Part shown: positions 17,825 to 26,583 of the stretch, piece after piece
Layout of the letters: the number at the start of each line of letters is the position of its first letter
How positions within the stretch are numbered: position 1 is the first letter of the stretch
Assembly (NCBI GenBank): GCA_023266235.1
Contig: JAHFRL010000025.1
Span: forward strand, 1 to 47,850
Source of the DNA: Betaproteobacteria bacterium
GTDB lineage: Bacteria; Pseudomonadota; Gammaproteobacteria; Burkholderiales; SG8-41
Length of the DNA: 47,850 nt
Direction of reading: 5' to 3'
Translations under genes and position numbers: made by a program
The notes under the pieces: model-generated
What the model was told of the DNA's origin: nothing
The model's database searches: none
The model's input: only the letters and a program-made list of their open reading frames with translations

Positions 17825-18004
17825 TTAAACTTCTTCGTCCGGAGGAAGCTTGCGCGCTTCGTCTTCGAGCATCACCGGGATGCCGTCCCTGACCGGATAG
17901 GCGAGGCGGTCCGGCTTGCAGATCAGCTCCTGCTTCGGCTTGTCGTAAACGAGCGGTCCTTTGCAGATCGGGCACACCAGTATGTCGAGCAGTTTCGAGT
18001 CCAT
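17825..18004 (-). CDS. Trm112-like zinc-ribbon protein (UPF0434/YcaR)
   Basis: A 59-residue protein, [20 protein letters not shown] at the start, ending [12 protein letters not shown] (Cys11, Cys14) and ICK (Cys29) are the zinc-ribbon cysteines; [12 protein letters not shown] is the conserved C-terminal strand of the Trm112/YcaR family. In eukaryotes and archaea Trm112 activates methyltransferases; the bacterial role is not settled. The gene sits between lpxK and kdsB as in many Gram-negative genomes, 6 bp after the lpxK stop. It is short enough to be missed by size cut-offs. Confidence 0.92.
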   Translation of the reverse strand: MDSKLLDILVCPICKGPLVYDKPKQELICKPDRLAYPVRDGIPVMLEDEARKLPPDEEV

Positions 18005-18010
18005 TTTTCG

Positions 18011-19009
18011 TCACCTTCCCAGCTTGCGCAGCATCAATTCACCCAGCCCCGGGTCGACCTCGGCTGCGACCTGCAGCGCCCAGCAATGCTCGTTGCAGAA
18101 GCGTTCGCATTTTACCGCATCCTTTTCGGTCATGATGACAGTATCGTTTCCGGCAAAGGCGAAATCCGCCGCTTCGAACGCATGATGATCGGGAAACGGG
18201 TGGGCGACGAACGATATCCCGAGCTCGCGCAGGTGCTCGAAGAAGCGCCGGGGATTGCCGATCGCGGCGATCGCGTGCACGTGCTGCCGTGCAAACCGCT
18301 CCGGACCAGCCTGCTCGCCGGGGTTGAGCAGGCCGTAAAACGTCCCGCCGCTGAGTTTCATTTCGAACTCCGGCACGCCGGCCGGCAGCGTTTCGCGCGG
18401 AAACAGGGCGGCGCCGTTGATGATGAGCGCGGCGACGCGTTCGAGGCGGCGCGGCGCCTCGCGCAAGGGACCTGCCGGCAGCAGCATGCCATTGCCGAAC
18501 CCGCGCTCGCCGTCGATTACCGCAAGTTCGACGTCACGGGCGAGCGCGTAATGCTGGAGCCCGTCGTCGCTGATGATGACATCGCAATCGGGATGCGCCG
18601 CAAGCAGCGCTTGTGCGGCGGCGGCGCGCCGGGCGCCGACCCACACCGCGCAACCCGCGCGGCGCGCGAGCAGCACGGCTTCGTCGCCGGCGAGCCGCGG
18701 ATCGCTGTCGGGCGCGGCGCGCTGCGGTGCGCCCGCGGTGCCGCCGTAGCCACGGCAGACGATCCCCGGTCTGAAGCCGCGTTCCGCCAGCAGCCGGGCA
18801 AGCCAGATTACGAGCGGGGTCTTGCCGGTGCCGCCGACGCCCAGGTTGCCGACCACGACCACCGGCACCGGCAGGCGCGTCACCGGCAGCAGGCCGCTGC
18901 GGTAGAGCAGGTGGCGCAGCGCGGCGGCGAGCGCGAACAGCAGGCTCAGCGGCCACAGCACGAGGTGCAGCGGCGAGATGCGGTACCAGTATTGTTCCAG
19001 CCAGCGCAT
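18011..19009 (-). CDS. lpxK: Tetraacyldisaccharide 4'-kinase
   Basis: A 332-residue inner-membrane kinase that phosphorylates the lipid A disaccharide precursor. An N-terminal membrane helix (LHLVLWPLSLLFALAAALRH) precedes the Walker A region GNLGVGGTGKTP. DDGLQHYAL and EKDAVKCERF are family motifs. The ATG at 19009 (MRWLEQYWYRISPLH) is chosen; an in-frame ATG at 19114 lies inside the repeat array and would add 35 unlikely residues. It is grouped with kdsB and exbB/exbD. Confidence 0.95.
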   Translation of the reverse strand: MRWLEQYWYRISPLHLVLWPLSLLFALAAALRHLLYRSGLLPVTRLPVPVVVVGNLGVGGTGKTPLVIWLARLLAERGFRPGIVCRGYGGTAGAPQRAAPDSDPRLAGDEAVLLARRAGCAVWVGARRAAAAQALLAAHPDCDVIISDDGLQHYALARDVELAVIDGERGFGNGMLLPAGPLREAPRRLERVAALIINGAALFPRETLPAGVPEFEMKLSGGTFYGLLNPGEQAGPERFARQHVHAIAAIGNPRRFFEHLRELGISFVAHPFPDHHAFEAADFAFAGNDTVIMTEKDAVKCERFCNEHCWALQVAAEVDPGLGELMLRKLGR

Positions 19010-19013
19010 GGAG

Positions 19014-19135
19014 CCGTGAACGGTAAGCGGGGGTAAGCGGTGAACAGTGAACAGTGAACGGTGAACAGCGAAAACCAAAGCGCGGGGATGTCCGGGGGGG
19101 GGGTCCCCGTTCACCGTTTACCGATTGCTGTTCAC
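19014..19135. repeat. Inverted short-period array 4, with a G10 tract
   Basis: The left arm has clear 7-nt periodicity: GGTAAGC, GGTGAAC, AGTGAAC, AGTGAAC, GGTGAAC (19032-19066). The right arm GTTCACCGTTTACC...GCTGTTCAC (19109-19135) is its inverse, and the exbD stop codon is part of the last GTGAAC unit. Between them, 19094-19103 is a run of ten G flanked by CGGGGA...TCCCCG. Confidence 0.85.
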
Positions 19136-19551
19136 TTCTTCGCCGCTTGCGTCGTGAAGGTGATGCGGCTCAAGCCGGCGATCCGCGCCGCTTCCATGAT
19201 ATTGACCACCGACTGGTGGGTGGCGCCGGCATCGGCATTGATGATCACCACCGGATCGGCCATGCCGCCGCCGGCGCGCTTCAATTCCTCGGCAAAGCTC
19301 TCGGGGTTGCGGAACGCCACCGGCGTCTTGTTGACGACATATTTGCCCTGGGTGTCGACCGCCACATTGATCTGGTTCGGCCGCTCCTCCGGCTTGTTGG
19401 CCTCGGCGGTCGGCAGGTTGATCTGCAGTTCGGCGTAGCGCGAGTAGGTGGTGGTGACCATCAGGAAAATCAGGATCACCAGCAGCACATCGATCAACGG
19501 AATCAGGTTGATCTCCAGCTCTTCCTTGCGTGCACCGAGACGGAAATTCAC
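19132..19551 (-). CDS. exbD: ExbD/TolR-type biopolymer transport protein
   Basis: A 139-residue protein with one N-terminal membrane helix (INLIPLIDVLLVILIFLMV) that contains the proton-path Asp, then a periplasmic domain (residues about 45-135). With ExbB it forms the proton-driven motor energising outer-membrane transport or Tol function. Its start lies 16 bp after the ExbB stop. Which partner (TonB or TolA) it serves cannot be told, because neither is in the window. Confidence 0.93.
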   Translation of the reverse strand: MNFRLGARKEELEINLIPLIDVLLVILIFLMVTTTYSRYAELQINLPTAEANKPEERPNQINVAVDTQGKYVVNKTPVAFRNPESFAEELKRAGGGMADPVVIINADAGATHQSVVNIMEAARIAGLSRITFTTQAAKK

Positions 19552-19567
19552 GATTCGGCCTGCCGGG

Positions 19568-20176
19568 TCAGCTCTGGCGCTCGCCGTGCAGGATTTCGAC
19601 CAGCTTGACGGCCTGGCTTTCCATTTCGACGATCAGGGAATCGACCTTGTTGCGGTAATGGCGGTAGAAAATCATGCTCGGTATCGCGACGATCAGGCCC
19701 ATCGCCGTGTTGTAGAGCGCGATCGAAATGCCGTGCGCGAGCACGATCGGATTGCTGCCGGAAGGCGTCTGCGAGCCGAAGATCTCGATCATCCCGATCA
19801 CGGTGCCGAGCAGCCCGAGCAGCGGGCTGATCGTGGCGATGGTGCCGAGCGTGGTCAGGAAGCGTTCGAGCTCGTGCGCCACGGCGCGGCCGGTCTCGTC
19901 GATCGCCTCTTTCATTACCTGCGGCGTGCTCTTGACGTTCTTGAGACCGGCGGCGAACACCTGCGCGAGCGGCGGGCCGCCGGCGAGCCGCGCCAGCAGC
20001 TGCGGGTTGGCGCCGTTCTGGCGGTATTCCTGGATCACCTGTCCGAGCAGTTCTTGCGGCGCGACAATGCTGCTGCGCAACGACCATGCGCGCTCGCCGA
20101 TGATGGCGAGCGCGATGATCGATGCCAACACGAGCGGCCATATCGGCCATCCGGCCGCTTCAAGAAGTGCAAACAC
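19568..20176 (-). CDS. exbB: ExbB/TolQ/MotA-family proton channel
   Basis: A 202-residue membrane protein with helices near residues 12-30, 105-130 and 150-175. The segments FLTTLGTIATISPLLGLLGTVIGMI and ISIALYNTAMGLIVAIPSMIFYR are the conserved TolQ/ExbB pore helices. The start is GTG at 20176 with GGAG 8 bases upstream. First gene of the exbB-exbD-lpxK-kdsB run on the minus strand. Confidence 0.94.
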   Translation of the reverse strand: MFALLEAAGWPIWPLVLASIIALAIIGERAWSLRSSIVAPQELLGQVIQEYRQNGANPQLLARLAGGPPLAQVFAAGLKNVKSTPQVMKEAIDETGRAVAHELERFLTTLGTIATISPLLGLLGTVIGMIEIFGSQTPSGSNPIVLAHGISIALYNTAMGLIVAIPSMIFYRHYRNKVDSLIVEMESQAVKLVEILHGERQS

Positions 20177-20281
20177 TCAAAATTCTCCAATATTGCCTAA
20201 CGTGACCGCCGTAACTGTATCTGGGCAATGGCATTTCAGCAAGCGCAATCGCCGGCGCGGCAATGGCATGCGACCGTTGAG

Positions 20282-20326
20282 AAATCACGCGCGAAGCGGA
20301 GACGGATGCCGAAATTTGCGTGATTT
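20282..20326. repeat. 9-bp perfect inverted repeat
   Basis: AAATCACGC (20282-20290) and GCGTGATTT (20318-20326) are exact inverse copies separated by 27 bp. This could be a two-site operator or the stem of a small structured RNA; no U-run follows. Confidence 0.5.
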
Positions 20327-20433
20327 GCCAGTAACTCGCCTGGCACTATCGGATGGCGTGGAGGGAAAAAATTTCGGCCGGCTTCATGTCACGTTATGAA
20401 ACTTGCCGCACGCAACCCAATCGACGCAGCAAT

Positions 20434-20456
20434 TTGTCCACAATTACTGTGGATAA
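20434..20456. promoter_or_regulatory. Pair of convergent DnaA boxes
   Basis: TTGTCCACA (20434-20442, one mismatch to TTATCCACA) and TGTGGATAA (20448-20456, a perfect box on the opposite strand) face each other with 5 bp between. The flanks are A/T-rich. Two boxes alone do not make an origin, but the arrangement is unlikely to be accidental in GC-rich DNA. Confidence 0.55.
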
Positions 20457-20740
20457 GTCTGTGTGAAGTTTGTAAACAATTCAGCTAAGTGAATTACCTG
20501 TAAAGAGATTTGCTATCCTGCCCAATTTTTAAACGGCTGGGTTAACGCATAACTTTCAATGGCTTGCGCAGGAGACCAAGGTTTCATGCGGGTTTGCGGG
20601 TGGTGCCGGCTACAGTTCGCTGCACGTTGTGGATGATATCGGTTGCGCGGGATTGGCTGCAGTGGCTGGGTGAGGACTTGAATCATTTGGAAATTTTTTG
20701 CGTTTGCGTTCTTATATGCGCGTCGCGCTGGCCGCAACGG

Positions 20741-20746
20741 TAAAAT
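20741..20746 (+). promoter_or_regulatory. xseA: xseA -10 element, predicted leaderless start
   Basis: TAAAAT ends 6 bases before the xseA ATG, placing the expected transcription start on the A of the ATG. There is no Shine-Dalgarno sequence and no good -35 at 17 bp. Confidence 0.35.
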
Positions 20747-20752
20747 CGCGCG

Positions 20753-22093
20753 ATGCAACAAATTTCAGATTCTGAAAAGCCGGCACGCGTCATCAGCGTC
20801 ACCGAGCTCAACCGCCTGGCCAAGGAGTTGATCGAACAGACGCTGCCGCTGATGTGGGTCGCAGGCGAGATCTCGAATTTCACGCGCGCGGCATCCGGGC
20901 ATTGCTATTTCTCGCTCAAGGACGCGCAAGCGCAGGTGCGCTGCGTGATGTTCCGCCACAAGCTGCAGCTGCAGGACTGGAAGCCGGAGAACGGCATGCA
21001 GGTCGAAGTGCGCGCCTGCCCGTCATTTTATGAGGCGCGCGGCGAATTCCAGCTCAATGTCGAGGTGATGCGCCGCTCCGGGCTGGGCGCGCTCTATGCG
21101 GCGTTCGAGCAGCTCAAGGCGAAGCTGCAGGCGGAAGGCCTGTTCGATGCGGCGGCCAAACAGCCGATCCCGCGCTTCCCGCGCGCGATCGCCGTCGTGA
21201 CTTCGCTCCAGGCGGCCGCGCTGCTCGACGTGCTGACCACGCTCAGGCGCCGGATGGCTTCGATACCGGTGATCATTTATCCGACCGCGGTGCAGGGCGA
21301 GGGCGCGGCACGGCAGATAGCGGCAGCGATCGCGGCCGCGGACGCGCGTGCCGAGTGCGAGGTGCTGATCGTATGCCGCGGCGGCGGCAGCATCGAGGAC
21401 CTGTGGGCGTTCAACGAGGAAGTCGTGGCGCGCGCGCTCCATGCCTGCCGGCTTCCGGTAGTGAGCGGGGTCGGGCATGAAACCGATTTCACGATCGCGG
21501 ACTTCGTCGCCGACGCGCGCGCGCCGACGCCGACCGCGGCGGCGCAGATGGCGAGCCCCAATCGCGACGACCTGCGCCAGGAACTCGGCCACCTCGCGCA
21601 GCGCCTGGTCCGCGTGGCCGAGCGCGCGCTCGAGCGCCGCATGCAGCAGCTCGACGTGCTGGGACGGCGGCTCACCCATCCCGGCGAGCGCATCGCCAAC
21701 CAGCTGAGCCATCTCGCGCATCTCGCGAGCCGCTTGCGCGGCGTGTGGGCGCGCAGTGCGGACGGCAGCGCGTGGCGACTGCGCGAGCTGTATCAGCAAT
21801 TGCTGGCGCTGCGTCCCGATTTCGCCGCGCTCGCGACCCGGCAACAAGCGCTGGCGCAGCGGCTCGCCAGCGCCGCTGCGCACCGCGTCGATACGCTGCG
21901 CTCGGATGTCAGGAGCTTCACCGCGCAGCTCGCCCAGCTCAATCCGCGCGCGGTGCTCGAGCGCGGCTACAGCATCGTCGAAACGGGCACCGGCGCGATT
22001 GTGCGGGACAGCACGCAGATCAGCCCTGACGACGAGGTCAGGCTGACCTTCGCCAGAGGGTGGGCCAAGGCCAAAGTGCGCGAAAAGGGTTGA
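20753..22093 (+). CDS. xseA: Exodeoxyribonuclease VII large subunit
   Basis: A 446-residue protein. The N-terminal OB-fold (residues about 15-110, with LWVAGEISNFTRAASGHCYFS-like sequence) is followed by the catalytic domain with FPRAIAVVTS, VCRGGGSIEDLWAFNEE, and GVGHETDFTIADFVAD. A helical coiled region (about 270-390) precedes the C-terminal AVLERGYSIV motif. With XseB (not in this window) it degrades single-stranded DNA in repair. It converges on the RND genes with only 42 bp between stops. Confidence 0.97.
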   Translation: MQQISDSEKPARVISVTELNRLAKELIEQTLPLMWVAGEISNFTRAASGHCYFSLKDAQAQVRCVMFRHKLQLQDWKPENGMQVEVRACPSFYEARGEFQLNVEVMRRSGLGALYAAFEQLKAKLQAEGLFDAAAKQPIPRFPRAIAVVTSLQAAALLDVLTTLRRRMASIPVIIYPTAVQGEGAARQIAAAIAAADARAECEVLIVCRGGGSIEDLWAFNEEVVARALHACRLPVVSGVGHETDFTIADFVADARAPTPTAAAQMASPNRDDLRQELGHLAQRLVRVAERALERRMQQLDVLGRRLTHPGERIANQLSHLAHLASRLRGVWARSADGSAWRLRELYQQLLALRPDFAALATRQQALAQRLASAAAHRVDTLRSDVRSFTAQLAQLNPRAVLERGYSIVETGTGAIVRDSTQISPDDEVRLTFARGWAKAKVREKG

Positions 22094-22135
22094 ACGCGCG
22101 GGTCTGCTGCACGAAGTGCTCCGCGATGTTGTTCA

Positions 22136-25100
22136 TTAACGTGCATCCGCTGTTTTGCCGGCGACTTCGAGCTTCGCGGCCGGGTGCAGCCTCGGAACCG
22201 GAGCAACCTCTTCCACGCGGCCGCGCCTGCGCGCGAACCATCTTCTGCCGGCCTCCATGTAGATGTAAATCACCGGCGTAATGTACAGCGTAAGCAGTTG
22301 CGAAAGCACCAGTCCGCCGACGACCGCAAGTCCCAGCGGCCTGCGCGCCTCCGCTCCCGCGCCCAAGCCCAGCGCGATCGGCAGCGTGCCCATCAGCGCC
22401 GCCATGGTCGTCATCATGATGGGGCGGAAACGTACCAGGCAGGCTTCGTAAATTGCATCGGCAGGGTTCCTGCCGTTTGCGCGCTGGGTCTCGATCGCAA
22501 AGTCGATCATCATGATCGCGTTCTTCTTGACGATGCCGACCAGCATGATAATGCCGACGTAGGCGTACATGTTGAGCGGCATGCCGAACAGCATCAGCGT
22601 CACCAGCGCCCCCATGCCTGCGGTGGGCAATCCGGACAAAATCGTGACCGGGTGTATGTAGCTCTCGTAGAGGATGCCCAGCACCAGATAGATCACGAAA
22701 ATCGACATCACCAGCAACATGCCCATTCCCGCAAGCGAAGACTGGAACACCTGCGCCGCGCCCTGATAGCTGCCGATCAGGGTTGCGGGGGCCTGAATTT
22801 CGGCCATGGCGGCGTTGATTTTCTTGATCGCATCGCCCAGCGCCTCGCCGGGTGCGAGATTGAAGGAAATGGTGACCGACGGCAGCTGCCCCAGGTGGGT
22901 GATGCTCGATGGGCCGACATTGCGGGTCAGACGCGCGACCGAATTCAACGGCACCAGCGCGCCGGTGCTGGAGCGCACGTATAGCAGAGACAACGCCGAT
23001 GGATCCGACTGGTACTTGGGGTCGAGCTCGAGGATTACCCAGTACTCGTTGCTGGGCGTGTAAATGGTTGAGACCTGGCGCTGCCCGTAGGCGTTGTAGA
23101 GCGTATTTTCGATCTGGGTAGCGGTGATACCCAGAGCCGAGGCCCGTTGGCGGTCGATGTCGATCAGCACTTGCGGATTGCCGATCTGCAGATCGCTGGT
23201 GACGTCCTGGAAGCCCGGCAGCGTGGCAAGCTTGGACTCGATGACCGGCGCCCAGTGGAAAAGTTGCTCGGTATCGGCATCCTGCAGCGTGTACTGGTAC
23301 TGCGTCTTCGTGAGTTGACCGCCGATGCGGATGGTCGGGATATTCTGCAGGAACACCTTCAGCCCGGGGATCGTCTGCAGCTTGGGCCGCAGCCTTTGGA
23401 TGATTTCGTCCGGGGTGCCGCGCTCGTTCCGCGGCTTGAGCACGATGAACAAGCGCCCGATGTTGAGCGAGGAACTCGCGCCGCCCGAGCCGATAAACGC
23501 CATTACCGATTGGATTGCCGGATCGGCCTTGACGATCGCAGACGCCTGCTGCTGCAACCTGGACATGGCCTCGAACGATGCGTCCTGCGCGGCTTCGGTG
23601 AAGGCGAATAACTGCCCGGAGTCTTCGTTCGGCAAAAAGTCCTTGGGCATCGTCACGAACAGCCAACCGGTCGCGGCGAATATCAGCACGAACACCGCAA
23701 CGGTGAGGCGCCGGTACCTGAGTACCCATTGCAGGCTGAGATCGTAGGCGCGCTTCCACGCTTCGAATGCGCGCTCGCTCAGCGCGTACAGCCGTCCGTG
23801 CTTCACTCCGTGTTCCGATTTCAACATACGGCTGCAAAGCATCGGCGTGAGCGTCAGCGACACGAAGCCGGACACCAGCACCGCCGTCATGATGGTCACC
23901 GCGAACTCGTTCAGCAGGCGGCCTAACATCCCGCTCATGAACAGCACCGGGATGAATACCGCGGCGAGCGAAAGCGTCATCGACAATATGGTGAAGGCGA
24001 TCTCTTTCGAGCCATCGAGCGTGGCCTGCATCGCGCTCTTGCCCATCTCCATGTGGCGCGAGATGTTTTCCAGCATGACGATGGCATCGTCGACGACGAA
24101 GCCGACGCACAGCGTGAGCGCCATCAGCGACAGGTTGTCGAGGCTGTAGTGAAACAAAGACATGACCGAGAACGTGCCGATGATCGACATCGGCAGGGCA
24201 AGGCTCGGGATCAGCGTGGCCGACAGATTGCGCAGGAACAGGAAGATCACCATCACCACCAGGCAGAGCGCCAGCACCAGGCTGAACTGCACGTCGTTGA
24301 CGGACGCGCGGATCGACTGCGAACGGTCGTACAGCACGTTGATATTGACGCTCGGCGGGATCTGCTCGCGGAACACGGGCAGCAGTTTCTTGATCGAGTC
24401 GACCACTTCGATGGTGTTGGTGCCGGGCTGCCTCTGTATCGCCAGGATGATGCCGCGCGCGCCGTTGAACCACGCCGCGACCTTGTCGGTCTGCACGCTG
24501 TCGATTACCCGGCCAAGTTCGCCCAGGCGCACCGGCGAACCGTTGCGGTAGGTCACGATCAGCGGCCGGTACGCAGCCGCGTTGTTGAGCTGGCCGGTTG
24601 CTTGCAGCGTGAAAGCGCGGTCCTGGCCGTACAGCGTGCCCACCGGAACGTTGGCGTTATGCTGATCGACCACCTGCTGAACCTCGTCGAGCCCGATGCC
24701 GCGCGACGCAAGCGCCCTTGGATCGATTTGAACGTGGACTGCATATTTCTGACTGCCGAACACCTGCACTTGGGCCACTCCGCTGATCGTCGAAATGCGC
24801 TGCGCCATCAGCGTTTCGGCATATTCGTCGACCGTGTACAGCGGCAGCGTGTCGGAGGTAAGCACGAGATAGTAGATCGCCGCGTCGGCCGGGTTCACCT
24901 TGCGGAACGAAGGCGGAGCCGTCATCGTCGGCGGAAGTTGTTTCGCCGCCCGGGCAATCGCCGACTGCACGTCCTGCGCCGCGGCATCGATGTTGCGTTC
25001 GAGCGAAAACTGCAGCGTGATCTGCGTGCTGCCCAGCGTGCTCGACGAGGTCATGTTGTCGATGCCGGCAATCAGCGAAAACTCCTTCTCGAGCGGCAGC

Positions 25101-25291
25101 GCAACCGCCGAGGCCATGGTTTCAGGGCTGGCACCCGGCAAGGTTCCACCGACCTGTATCGTCGGGAAGTCCACATTGGGCAACGCTGCGACCGGCAGCG
25201 ACCGATAGGCGACGATACCGAAGGCGAGAATGCCGATCATGACCAACCCGGTCATTACCGGACGCCGGATAAAAATCTCGGACAGGTTCAT
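22136..25291 (-). CDS. RND multidrug-efflux permease (HAE1/MdtB-like)
   Basis: A 1051-residue inner-membrane antiporter. It starts MNLSEIFIRRPVMTGLVMIG. The proton-relay Asp pair is in GFVVDDAIVMLEN, and the relay Lys in GIVKKNAIMMIDFAI. Two large periplasmic loops follow helices 1 and 7, giving the standard 12-helix duplicated architecture. The ATG at 25291 overlaps the adaptor stop by 4 bp (ATGA), so the two are coupled. No outer-membrane channel gene is adjacent, so TolC-like partners must be elsewhere. A drug-specific name is not justified. Confidence 0.93.
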   Translation of the reverse strand: MNLSEIFIRRPVMTGLVMIGILAFGIVAYRSLPVAALPNVDFPTIQVGGTLPGASPETMASAVALPLEKEFSLIAGIDNMTSSSTLGSTQITLQFSLERNIDAAAQDVQSAIARAAKQLPPTMTAPPSFRKVNPADAAIYYLVLTSDTLPLYTVDEYAETLMAQRISTISGVAQVQVFGSQKYAVHVQIDPRALASRGIGLDEVQQVVDQHNANVPVGTLYGQDRAFTLQATGQLNNAAAYRPLIVTYRNGSPVRLGELGRVIDSVQTDKVAAWFNGARGIILAIQRQPGTNTIEVVDSIKKLLPVFREQIPPSVNINVLYDRSQSIRASVNDVQFSLVLALCLVVMVIFLFLRNLSATLIPSLALPMSIIGTFSVMSLFHYSLDNLSLMALTLCVGFVVDDAIVMLENISRHMEMGKSAMQATLDGSKEIAFTILSMTLSLAAVFIPVLFMSGMLGRLLNEFAVTIMTAVLVSGFVSLTLTPMLCSRMLKSEHGVKHGRLYALSERAFEAWKRAYDLSLQWVLRYRRLTVAVFVLIFAATGWLFVTMPKDFLPNEDSGQLFAFTEAAQDASFEAMSRLQQQASAIVKADPAIQSVMAFIGSGGASSSLNIGRLFIVLKPRNERGTPDEIIQRLRPKLQTIPGLKVFLQNIPTIRIGGQLTKTQYQYTLQDADTEQLFHWAPVIESKLATLPGFQDVTSDLQIGNPQVLIDIDRQRASALGITATQIENTLYNAYGQRQVSTIYTPSNEYWVILELDPKYQSDPSALSLLYVRSSTGALVPLNSVARLTRNVGPSSITHLGQLPSVTISFNLAPGEALGDAIKKINAAMAEIQAPATLIGSYQGAAQVFQSSLAGMGMLLVMSIFVIYLVLGILYESYIHPVTILSGLPTAGMGALVTLMLFGMPLNMYAYVGIIMLVGIVKKNAIMMIDFAIETQRANGRNPADAIYEACLVRFRPIMMTTMAALMGTLPIALGLGAGAEARRPLGLAVVGGLVLSQLLTLYITPVIYIYMEAGRRWFARRRGRVEEVAPVPRLHPAAKLEVAGKTADAR

Positions 25292-26499
25292 GATTTCGCC
25301 GAATCGGATTTTGGATTGACTTTGATGCCGGGAGTCAGCCGCACCTGACCGATCGTGACCACCTTTTCGCCGGGCGTGAGCCCTTTCGCAATTACGGTCT
25401 GCGCGCCATCGACGCGCTCGACCACGACGGCGCGCTGTTCGGCAGTCAGGTCGGGTTTGACGACGAATACGAATTGCCCTTTGGGGCCGGTTTGCACCGC
25501 TTGCGACGGCACCACAATCGCGCCCTGCTGCTCGTCCAGTGTCAGGCTCGCCATGGCGAATTGCCCCGGCCACAGCAGCTTGTCCTGATTCGGGAACCTG
25601 GCCCTCAGCTTAACCGTCCCGGTCGTCGTGTCGACCGCATTGTCGATGAAGGCGAGTTCGCCGTTGGCTGCCGCGATTCCCTTTGAGTCCGTCAGGCTTG
25701 CCTCGACTTTGAGCGTGTGTTTTACCATCGCTGCGTGGATCGCGCCGAGGTATTGCTCGGGAACCGCGAAGTTCAGATAGATCGGACTGACCTGATTGAT
25801 AACGACCAGCGGATTGGTGTCATTGGCTTTCACCATGTTGCCGAGCTGGATCATGATTTTCCCGGTGCGCCCATTGATCGGCGCGCGGATCGTGGCGTAT
25901 TCGAGCTGCAGCTTCGCCGTTTCCACCGCGGCTTCGTCGGCGCCCACGGTGGCTTCCGCGGTTTCGACGTTGGTGAGGAACTGGGCGTACGCATCCGGCG
26001 ACACGAAGTTCTTCGCCAGCAGGTCCTTGTAGCGAATTTCCTGCGCGCGCGCGCGAGAGAGTTGTGCTTTGTCCCGCAGCAGGTTGGCCTCCGCCTGCTT
26101 CAGCAGTGCCTGCAAAGGGCGCGCATCGATCTGGAACAGCGGCTGGCCCTTGACTACGTCCTGCCCGTCGCGAAACGGCGCATCGACGATCTGGCCATCA
26201 ACGCGCGCCTTGACCGAGACCGTCGCGTAGGGCTCGACGTTGCCGATCGCCTGGACGCGCAGCGGCACGGTCTGCTGGGTAACTTCAGCCACCACCACCG
26301 GCGCCGCGGGCGGGCCCTTGTCTGCCTTGCCCTCGGCGGCGGCAGGCGTGTCCTTGTTCGAACACCCGCTCAGACCCACAGCGGCAATGGCGGCAACGAT
26401 AACCACACCGCACAAGGCGCGCGGCGCGTCCAGCGATGGGGTAAAACGCTTCAACTGCTGGCACGCCATGCAGATCTGTTTACACATCTTCAAATGCAT
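25288..26499 (-). CDS. RND efflux periplasmic adaptor lipoprotein
   Basis: A 403-residue membrane-fusion protein. A hydrophobic N-terminal stretch ends in the lipobox LSGC (Cys near residue 46), predicting a lipid-anchored periplasmic protein. YATVSVKARVDGQI and LEYATIRAPINGRTG are the two halves of the lipoyl domain, separated by a helical hairpin (about 130-200). Beta-barrel and membrane-proximal domains follow, ending GEKVVTIGQVRLTPG. First gene of the two-gene efflux operon. The n-region before the lipobox is long, and a start at Met5 is possible. Confidence 0.92.
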   Translation of the reverse strand: MHLKMCKQICMACQQLKRFTPSLDAPRALCGVVIVAAIAAVGLSGCSNKDTPAAAEGKADKGPPAAPVVVAEVTQQTVPLRVQAIGNVEPYATVSVKARVDGQIVDAPFRDGQDVVKGQPLFQIDARPLQALLKQAEANLLRDKAQLSRARAQEIRYKDLLAKNFVSPDAYAQFLTNVETAEATVGADEAAVETAKLQLEYATIRAPINGRTGKIMIQLGNMVKANDTNPLVVINQVSPIYLNFAVPEQYLGAIHAAMVKHTLKVEASLTDSKGIAAANGELAFIDNAVDTTTGTVKLRARFPNQDKLLWPGQFAMASLTLDEQQGAIVVPSQAVQTGPKGQFVFVVKPDLTAEQRAVVVERVDGAQTVIAKGLTPGEKVVTIGQVRLTPGIKVNPKSDSAKS

Positions 26500-26583
26500 C
26501 CCGGTTTACCAGCAACAGTTGCCTATTCTGCCTTCGTTTAAGACGGAGAATCGTAACATGCTATAACCCGCCTCGAACCGGGC

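Larger units (their letters stand above)
20177..20752. other. 576-bp divergent intergenic region (exbB // xseA)
   Basis: No convincing gene on either strand. It holds an inverted repeat (20282-20326), a DnaA-box pair (20434-20456) in a markedly A/T-rich core, a palindrome AATTCA-GCTAAG-TGAATT at 20478-20495, and the xseA -10 element near its right end. Two copies of GGCAATGGCAT lie in its left half. Confidence 0.6.

Noticed and set aside
20177..20752. Chromosomal origin of replication
   Set aside because: Only two DnaA boxes and none of the usual origin neighbours (dnaA, dnaN, rpmH, mnmG, parAB).
22038..24473. An 811-codon minus-strand frame inside the RND region
   Set aside because: It is an alternate frame of the RND permease; conserved RND motifs are only in the 22136-25291 frame.
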